Part shown: positions 12,361-20,800 of the stretch, one piece after another
How positions within the stretch are numbered: the stretch's first letter is position 1
Layout: every line of letters begins with the position of its first letter
From: an uncultured Lachnospiraceae bacterium
Lineage (GTDB): Bacteria > Bacillota > Clostridia > Lachnospirales > Lachnospiraceae
Length of the DNA: 22,448 bases
Assembly (NCBI GenBank): GCA_937965795.1
Contig: CALCMD010000044.1
Location: forward strand, 1-22,448
Reading direction: 5' to 3'
Position numbers and translations under genes: made by a program
The notes under the pieces: generated by a model
The model's database searches: none
What the model saw: only the letters and a program-made list of their open reading frames with translations
Told to the model about the DNA's origin: nothing

Positions 12361-14646
12361 ATGGCGACGACACGTTACCGGAAACAAAAGACCCCAGTGG
12401 CCATGTTTGCCGCTTTTTTCCTGCTCCTGTGCCTGGCAGGATATTATATATCCGGGCTTTTTAAGCTGGAGGGTGCGGCATTCCAAAACCTGGGGGACAG
12501 CATGGCTTACATCCTGTCCCATCCGTCCCGGAACTGGGCAAATGATAAAACACCCGCCTGTATCGGGCTTGGCGTCTGCGCATGGTTTGGCTTCGTGTCC
12601 TATTATATTGCCTACTACCGGAATTTCCAGTATGCGATCGAGCACGGGGCCGAGGACTGGGGGGACGCAAAAGCCATGACGAAAAAACTGGCGGCTAAAG
12701 AAGGGAAAGAAAACCGCATCCTGTCAAAGAACCTGAAAGTCAGCCTGGAATCAGGGCTTTCCAACAATAACATGCTCGTGATCGGTTCCTCCGGCACGTT
12801 TAAAACGACGGGGCTTATGCACCCGAACATCCTCCAGATGGTTTCAGCCTACGTGGTCCTGGATGTAAAAGGCGACACGCAGAGGAAGCTTGGGAAGGCA
12901 TTCCTTAAGGCCGGCTACCAGGTGCGCTCCCTGAACCTGAAGGAACCGGCGAAATCAGACCGTTACAACCCCTTCGTTTACATCGAGACAGAGGATGACC
13001 TGGTCCGGCTGGTGAAAGCATTGCAGAGTTCCGTAAGGCCGCCGCAGAACATGAGCGCCGCAGACCCGTTCTGGGATGACGGCGTGAGGCTGTACCTCCA
13101 GGCGCTGTTTTATTATGAATGGCTGGATGCCAGGGAAAACGGCGGGGCTGGCAGCATGAACGGGCTTATCCGGCTTGTGAACATGGAGAACCAGCATGTA
13201 AACGAAAACATGACAAAGCTCCAGCAGCTCATGGATGAGAAAGCGGCTGTTTATGGGGAGGACTACCCGCCTGTCCGGGATTACCGGAAGCTGAAGGAGG
13301 GCGCCCCGGACACCGTGCGGTCTGTTGTCATCATGGTAAATGCCATGCTTGCCCTGTGTGAAACGGCAGAAATGCGCCGCATTTTTTCAGGCAATGATAT
13401 TGACATCCGGGAACTGGGGACGGGGGTTGGGGGAGACCCGGAAAAGAAAACGGTCCTTTTCCTTATCATCCCGGACAACAATAACGCCTACAATTTCCTG
13501 ATTTCCATGTTTTATACCCAGATGTTTGACATCCTGATCCGCCTGTCAGACGATGAGCTGCATGCACCCCTGCCCTGCCGCGTGGAGGTCTGGATGGATG
13601 AGTTTTACGCGGGGGCAAAGCCGCAGGACCCGGACGTGCTGCTGGGCGTGGTCAGGAGCCGTAACATAGCGATGATCCCCATGCTCCAGTCCATTTCCCA
13701 GATCAAGACCCTTTACCAGAACGATAAGTGGGAGACGATCATGGACAACGTGGCGGCGGTGGCATATCTGGGGAGCGGGCCATTGGCGGAAGGCACCCAT
13801 AAGTATATTTCCGAAGCGCTTGGGAAAGCGACGATCGATACCAGGGGGGACGGGATACGCAGGGGAAGGAATGGCGATTCCAGCTTAAATTTCAATAAAG
13901 GGGGGCGTGAACTGATGACGCCGGCGGAAGTCAAGCGGATGCCGAGGACGGAATGTATCATCTTCCTGGAGGGGCGCGCACCGGTATATGACCAGAAATC
14001 AATCCCGTTTGACGTGCCGGAAGAAGGATACCATGCAGACAAAGCGTTAAAAGAGCGTTATTCGCAGGCGCAGGAAGCCGGTCCGTATGAACATCCGGTA
14101 GAAGTGTTCTATGATGCAAAGAGGCTCCGTTATTACACCCTGCCAAAAGAACAGGTGCTGTCCTTCCCGGATGAAGAGGAAGCCGCAAGGCTGCGGGAAA
14201 CCGCAAGGGACAATGACCATATCCGTGTTTATGACATTGATGAAAAGGAACTCCTGTACTTTAATTTTGGCACAAAGGAAAAGAGTACAGAGGAGATCGA
14301 AGGACTTCTGCAGGAAGCCATACAGAAGGAGAGGCGCCAGAAAGAGTACCAGGATGCAAACCTGCTTGTGATGAAAGGGCTGAAACAGACAAAAGATGGA
14401 GGGCAGGAAGAAGAGGGGGAAGATAAGTCCGGCTGGGAGGAATATGCCACCCTGGGGGCGTGCATCAACGCCCACTTTGGGAAGCTTTCACCCGTTGGGC
14501 AGGAAATCCTTTCCCTTGCGGTGGAAAACGGGATGCCGGAAGAATTTATCAAAAAGCTCCTGTTCCTTCCGGAAGGGCAGATGAAGCAGGCATACATGCG
14601 TTATAAAGGGAACGTGCCGGAATCCGGCACAGAGGAAACAGATTGA
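12361..14646 (+). CDS. virD4: VirD4/TraG-type type IV coupling protein
   Basis: This 761-aa protein starts at an ATG with TAGGAGGCGG upstream. Membrane helices lie at about 14-31 and 67-86. The cytosolic ATPase has Walker A GSSGTFKTT (142-150), LDVKGDTQRKLGKAF, and Walker B VEVWMDEFY with Asp413-Glu414. A later RSRNIAMIPMLQSISQIKTL (about 431-451) is typical of TraG sensor regions. After about residue 570 comes a family-specific C-terminal extension with an acidic spacer and a helical end (YATLGACINAHFGKLSPVGQ). VirD4 docks the relaxase-DNA complex on the transfer channel and pumps it with ATP. VPESGT from palindrome copy 5 lies ten residues from the end. It corresponds to the CD1115-type VirD4 of C. 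difficile elements. Confidence 0.93.
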   Translation: MATTRYRKQKTPVAMFAAFFLLLCLAGYYISGLFKLEGAAFQNLGDSMAYILSHPSRNWANDKTPACIGLGVCAWFGFVSYYIAYYRNFQYAIEHGAEDWGDAKAMTKKLAAKEGKENRILSKNLKVSLESGLSNNNMLVIGSSGTFKTTGLMHPNILQMVSAYVVLDVKGDTQRKLGKAFLKAGYQVRSLNLKEPAKSDRYNPFVYIETEDDLVRLVKALQSSVRPPQNMSAADPFWDDGVRLYLQALFYYEWLDARENGGAGSMNGLIRLVNMENQHVNENMTKLQQLMDEKAAVYGEDYPPVRDYRKLKEGAPDTVRSVVIMVNAMLALCETAEMRRIFSGNDIDIRELGTGVGGDPEKKTVLFLIIPDNNNAYNFLISMFYTQMFDILIRLSDDELHAPLPCRVEVWMDEFYAGAKPQDPDVLLGVVRSRNIAMIPMLQSISQIKTLYQNDKWETIMDNVAAVAYLGSGPLAEGTHKYISEALGKATIDTRGDGIRRGRNGDSSLNFNKGGRELMTPAEVKRMPRTECIIFLEGRAPVYDQKSIPFDVPEEGYHADKALKERYSQAQEAGPYEHPVEVFYDAKRLRYYTLPKEQVLSFPDEEEAARLRETARDNDHIRVYDIDEKELLYFNFGTKEKSTEEIEGLLQEAIQKERRQKEYQDANLLVMKGLKQTKDGGQEEEGEDKSGWEEYATLGACINAHFGKLSPVGQEILSLAVENGMPEEFIKKLLFLPEGQMKQAYMRYKGNVPESGTEETD
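14614..14630 (+). repeat. 17-bp palindrome copy 5 (A centre), in frame near the VirD4 end
   Basis: GTGCCGGAATCCGGCAC is read as VPESGT, with four codons (EETD) left before the stop. Copy 6 follows 38 bases later, so the VirD4 3' end has a tandem pair. Confidence 0.9.
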
Positions 14647-14668
14647 TTCAAAGGAAACTTTTTCATGC

Positions 14669-14685
14669 GTGCCGAAATCCGGCAC
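14669..14685 (+). repeat. 17-bp palindrome copy 6, one mismatch, intergenic
   Basis: GTGCCGAAATCCGGCAC differs from the consensus at one base (G to A at 14674), which breaks one pair. It ends 21 bases before the start at 14707, just ahead of its AAAAGGAGG site. It is the only imperfect copy. Confidence 0.85.
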
Positions 14686-14706
14686 GAAGAAGAAAAGGAG
14701 GTTCAA

Positions 14707-14862
14707 ATGTTAAAAAGAATAAAAAAGAAAAGAATGGCAGCCATGATTTTTTGCTTGTATTATATTTATGTAGAAACCAGACTGAAAACCGGGAAGAGGG
14801 TAAACAAGTCCGGACGGCTGTATTACTGGAATACCAATAATGGCGCTTATGGATATTTTTAA
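14707..14862 (+). CDS. 51-aa basic membrane-active peptide, unknown
   Basis: The ATG follows AAAAGGAGGTTCAA, one of the best ribosome sites in the window; a longer frame from 14665 lacks a comparable site. The peptide begins with nine mostly basic residues (MLKRIKKKRM), has one hydrophobic stretch AAMIFCLYYIYV (about 11-22), then a basic region and a polar aromatic end (SGRLYYWNTNNGAYGYF). The topology suggests a single-pass inner-membrane peptide, N-in. No family was recognised. It sits between virD4 and the giant helicase ORF. Confidence 0.55.
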   Translation: MLKRIKKKRMAAMIFCLYYIYVETRLKTGKRVNKSGRLYYWNTNNGAYGYF

Positions 14863-14870
14863 CGGAAAGA

Positions 14871-17800
14871 GTGAAGGATGGGAGGTGGAAGATTGAGAAG
14901 CGGCCGGAAGATAGAAGAGGTCAAAGAACTTGCAGCATACGAAATGGAAAAAATCACAAAAGGCGCATCCGGATGGATGGATTTTTTGGACACGCCTGCC
15001 GTGTGTATAAATACAGTTTTGCCGACCAGCTCCTGATCCATGCACAGAGGCCGGAGGCTACGGCCTGTGCAGAAATCCGGATATGGAACAGTCCAATGAA
15101 CCGGAGGATAAGGAGGGGGGCGAAAGGGATTGCCCTATTGGAAAAGTCTGGAAACTATGAGAAGCTCCGTTATGTTTTTGACATTTCGGATACTTATGGA
15201 ATCCGTGGGATGGGAAGGACGCCCTACCTGTGGAGTTTGGAAGAGGAACAGAGGGAGCCGCTTGGCAGGCATCTGATGTCACGTTACCTGCCGGAAAGCC
15301 ATGTGGAAGGATTAGGGAAGATCCTCACCGGGATAGCGCTAAAGTATGCACAAGAACATATCGAGGCGTATTATAAGGAAATATCCAATGCCGTGCCGGA
15401 ATCCGGCACGGGGAAAGAGGATGCGAAGCAGCGGCTTGGGGAGCTGATCACGGCGAGCAGCGCGTATATCTTCCTGAAGAGGAGCGGGCTGGAACCTTTG
15501 CATTTTCTGGATGAAAATGCGTTTGTGCATATACGGGAATATAGAAATCCGGAAGCCCTGTCCTATCTGGGGAGTACCATAAATGGAATATGCCGGGACG
15601 TGCTTATTGGAATTGGGAAAGCCCTCCCCGAAATCAGGAAAGAAAATCTCTCAAAAGGAGTTGAAAAAACGGATGAAAAGGGGTATACTGGAGAGGAGTT
15701 CAATGCGTTAATTCGCGAAAGTGGCAAAAACGGAGAAAGGATAGGGAAAAGAGATGGAGAAGAAGGAAACATTCTGGGAGAACGGGCTGGAATACGAGGA
15801 AGTGGACGGCTACTATCTCCCGAAGCTGAAGCTGGCTCCGCCGAGGAAGGAAATCGGGAAATACGGGAGGATGAGGAGAAAATTCCTGATGGAGTACCGG
15901 GAGCCCCTGTACATGAGCATGGTCCTTCAGGAAACCCTGAACGACCATCTGATCGAAGTAGACGAACAGGCGGAACAGATGATGGAGCATCTGGTGAAGA
16001 GGATGGCAGAGGCAGAAGGGGTGACAGAAACACTGAAGGCAGAGAACCAGATGAAATGGGTCGGGCTGATGAACAGCATCCGGCAGTCGGCAGAGGAAAT
16101 CGTGCTGGACGAGCTGGTGTACAGCTAGGAGAAGCGATAGAAGGGGCAGAAGACAGAGGGTCTCCTGCTTCTTTTCTTTCACAGGAGGATATCGACTCTG
16201 TTCTTAGGAAAGGCAGCGGCTTTCAGGACGGGAAATACCGTATCTACCGCCAATTCCAGAAGCATGAGGACAGTAAAAGCAATCTTGCATTTCTTAAAAA
16301 TGAATATGGCACGGGCGGGAGCACGCATTTCTATCCGGACGGGACACGGGGCAGTGAGCAGCACGACGGCAAAGGCATCGGCATTGAAAAGGAAGGCTCC
16401 TTTACCAATCCTGATCTGCGCCTTAGTTGGCAAGAGGTAGAAAAACGGCTGCGTGAGCTTATAAAGGAGGAACGTTATCTCAATGCTAAAGAGAAAGAAC
16501 ATTATCCCGATTATCTGGAAAGCGCATCTGCCCCGCAATATGAAATCGACACCCAGAGGAAAATGGAAAGGCAGCGCTTTATAGACGCAAACCGTGACCT
16601 GCCCCCTGCCGACAAACGGGATACACTCGCCCTGCGGCTCTCTGACTTTATCCGTGACTTGGACGGCTACGAAAAAGCCCTGCTTGAAAAGGTAGGGCGT
16701 ACCGACTTTGCCGATATGACTGCCGGGCAGATGGAGCAGGTTTTCTCCGATCCCGCCGCCGTGCAACAGCTCCTTGATTTCCTTAAACTGGTGCAGGGGC
16801 AGACTACGAGCGTTTACAGCCGCAGCAATGCGTGGCGTTTTTCACAGGAGCTTACGGAGATGTACCCTCTACGTTACCTTTACCACGAGGGCGATGTGGT
16901 GTATATCGGTGCAGATAAATACGAGATTTCCGACTTTAACGAGAACGCCGTATCCCTGCGGAATGTGGAATTTCCCCTGTTCGGCAAGGAACTGAGCCGT
17001 GCTGACTTTGAAGAAAAGCTCCGTGAAAATCCTGCAAACGACCATCTGAAAACGGTCATTACCGAAAGCCAGAAAACGGAACCACTCACCGGGGAAAAGC
17101 CCGACAGCATCACATTCTCCATCTGCTTCTCCGAGCATCCCGCCTTTTATGACAGGCAGCGTGGTGACCGCTTCACCGCTCCCAGCTTTGCCCTTGGAAA
17201 TAAGCTGCTCGGCGTTCTGGACGAAAAGCAGCACCGTGAAAGACTGGATAAGAGCAAGGGTGTCGGTTGGTATAAAAAGACCGATTTTGAAATCTCTGCT
17301 GTTGTCGGCGGCGAGGACTTCCACTATGAGGGGCGGTTTGACATCGGGGATGGCGAGGGCGATTTGATTGCCCATATCAAGAATTTTTACGACTATTATC
17401 TTTCCCCTGACTGCCCCTTTATCCCAGAGTGGAAACGGCAGGGCGAGGATTACTACCGTGAGAAGATAGAAAACCTGCGTTTCGGGCGTGATACGCTGCT
17501 CCCGTTCCTTATGCAGCACACCGAGCTGACCCCAGAGGATGAAAAGCTCCTAACCGAGATAATGGCTACTGAAGCCGACTGGAACAGGAAAGCCGAGGAT
17601 AAGACACAGCCCGAAAAAACAAAACCCGCCGAGGAAAACTCCGCTGTAGATGAAATGCTTGCCTATGCGGAAAAGCTTGCGGCACAATACGAAACCGAGC
17701 CGCCAGAGGAACGCTTTGAGGTTATCATGACTTCCGATGCGTTCCCAGACCCACAGGATGCCTTTGCCATCTGGGATAACATCCGAGAGGAATATTATGC

Positions 17801-20800
17801 CGATACGGACGGTACGGTGCTGACCTATCCCACGGAAGAAGAAGCCGAAGCAGGTCTTTTGAAAGTCAGAAAAGCCGTTGCAGATAAAGAAACCGAGGAA
17901 TGGCTTTATGTGGAGCGCGTAAAACAGGGTGTAGAGCCTGCCTCTGCTCTTTCTGCTGACCGCCATAATTACCGTATTACCGATGATACTTTAGGCGTTG
18001 GCGGGGCAAAAGAAAAGTTTCGAAACAACATGGCGGCGGTCAATCTCCTGCACGAGCTCCAGCTTGAAAACCGCCTTGCCACGCCCGAAGAACAGGAAGT
18101 CCTTGCGAAGTATGTCGGCTGGGGCGGTCTGCCGATGGCGTTTGATGAGAGCAACGCTGCATGGGCGGAGGAGTTTAAGGAGTTGTATGAGAGTCTGTCA
18201 CCAGAGGAATACCGTGCGGCAAAGGAATCCACCCTGACGGCGTTTTATACCCCGCCGGTTGTTATTAAGGCAATATATGAAGCCCTTGAACGCCTGGGCT
18301 TTTCGCAGGGAAATATTTTAGAGCCGGCCGTGGGGACTGGAAATTTTTTCGGAATGCTTCCGGAAATCATGCAGGGATCAAAGCTGTACGGGGTAGAACT
18401 TGACAGCATCAGTGGCAGGATCGCAAAGCTCCTGTATCCGGATGCCGATATACAGATTAAGGGATATGAGGAGACATCCTTCCCGGATGACTTTTTCGAT
18501 GTGGCGGTCGGAAATGTCCCGTTTGGAGCTTATAAAGTATTAGACCGGAAATATGACAGGCACGGTTTTTTTATCCACGATTATTTCCTGGCAAAAACCA
18601 TTGACCAGTTGAGGCCTGGAGGGGTTGCGGCGTTCATTACTTCCAAAGGAACAATGGACAAGGCCAGTCCGGCCGTAAGAAAATATCTGGCGGAGAGGGC
18701 CGACCTTCTGGGGGCCGTCCGTCTGCCAGATCATATTTTTAAAGCGAGTGCGGGGACGAGAGTGACGGCGGACATCCTGTTTCTGCAAAAAAGGCAAGGC
18801 GTATCCAGGGAAAACCCCGAATGGCTGGAAACAGCCGAGAATGAGAGCGGCATCCGGATGAACCGGTATTTCCTGTCCCATCCGGAGATGGTGCTTGGGA
18901 AAATGGAACAGGTGTCAGGGCCGTTTGGAATGGAGGCTGTCTGCCGGGCATTGGAAGGGGAGGATCTGCGGCAGCGGCTGAGTGAGGCCATGCGGAACAT
19001 AAAAGGAAGCATCCTTCCGGCAGAAAGCAGAGGGCTGGAGCCTGAAGGGGAAGAGAAAAGCATACCGGCTGACCCTAAAGTGCGAAATTACAGCTATACA
19101 GTAATAGGCGGGAAGATCTATTACCGTGAGAATTCCCTGATGAATCCGGTGAAGCTGCCGGCAGCCACAGCAGAACGTGTGAAGGGTATGGTAGAGATCC
19201 GTGAGGTGGTTCGGGAGTTAATTGCCCTGCAGATGGAGGAAAATGCAACAGATGAGGCGATACAGGAGCTTCAGGTCAAACTGAACCAGGTCTATGATGC
19301 CTACACAGAAAAATATGGGGTCATCGGAAGCAATGCAAACAAACGGGCATTTTCCGAGGACTCTTCTTATTGCCTGCTTTGTTCCCTGGAGGAATTAAAG
19401 GAAGATGGTACGTTAAAACGGAAAGCCGATATGTTTACCAAACGGACCATAAAGAAAGCGGCAGCAGTGACCAGCGTGGAGACTGCATTAGAGGCGCTGG
19501 CTGTTTCCCTGAATGAGAAAGCAAAGGTAGACCTGCCCTATATGTCGGGGCTTACCGGAAAACCACAAAATAAAATTGCCGCAGAACTGGCAGGCGTGAT
19601 TTTCAAAAACCCGGTTACTGGAGTGTGGGAGAATGCGGATGAATACCTTTCCGGAAATGTGCGTGAGAAACTGAAAACAGCAAGAGCCTTTGCGGAAAAC
19701 CATCCGGAATATACCAGCAATGTAAGAGCTTTGGAACAGGTACAGCCCGTGGACCTGGATGCGTCGGAAATAGAAGTCCGGATCGGGGCCACCTGGATTG
19801 CCCCGGAGATTTACCTGGATTTTATGAAGGAGCTGTTGCAAACACCTGGTCATTTGGCAGGGAGAGTGATTGACGTCTGGTATTCAAGTGCGAGCGGGAC
19901 GTGGAATATCAGTGGTAAAAATGCTGACAGCGACAGAAATGTCCTGGCTACCGTAACGTATGGCACAAGCAGGGCCAATGCTTATAAGATTCTGGAAGAC
20001 ACACTGAATTTGAAAGATATGCGCATTTATGACCGAATCCAGGATGCGGAAGGAAAAGAGGTCCGTGTCCTGAATAAGAAGGAGACGATGCTGGCAGCCC
20101 AGAAACAGGATGCCATGAAGGAGGCATTTAAGGATTGGATTTTCAAGGACCGGGGACGGAGAGAAAAGCTGTGTGCAATCTACAATGAACATTTCAATTC
20201 CATCCGGCCAAGAGAATACGATGGAAGCCATCTGACATTTCCGGGGATGAACCCGGAAATAGAGCTCCGCCCGCACCAGAAAAATGCCGTTGCCCATCAG
20301 CTTTACGGGGATAATGTCCTGCTTGCCCATGTTGTGGGAAGTGGAAAAACTTATGAAATGGTAGCGGCAGCCATGGAAAGCAAACGGCTTGGGCTGGCAC
20401 AGAAGAGTCTTTTTGTTGTCCCGAATCATTTGACGGAGCAATGGGGGGCGGAGTTTTTGCAGCTTTATCCGGGAGCCAATATCCTTGTTGCTACAAAAAG
20501 AGACTTTGAGCCGGCAAACCGCAAAAAGTTCTGTGCCAGGATCGCGATGGGGAATTACGATGCAGTGATTATCGGGCATTCCCAGTTTGAAAGGATACCT
20601 TTATCGGAAGAACGCCAGCAGAGGATGATTGAAAAACAGGTGGAAGAACTGGAAGTAGAAATCCAGGTGGCAAAGCTGGATCGTGATGGCGGCTATTATA
20701 CGGTCAAACAGCTGGAAAAGACCAAGAAAGGACTCCGCAGACGGCTGGAACTGTTGAATAATAAAGGGAAAAAGGATGATGTGGTTACTTTTGAAGAGCT

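Noticed and set aside
1786..15409. The 17-bp palindromes as intrinsic terminators
   Set aside because: None is followed by a U tract and four lie inside open reading frames, so they cannot routinely stop transcription.
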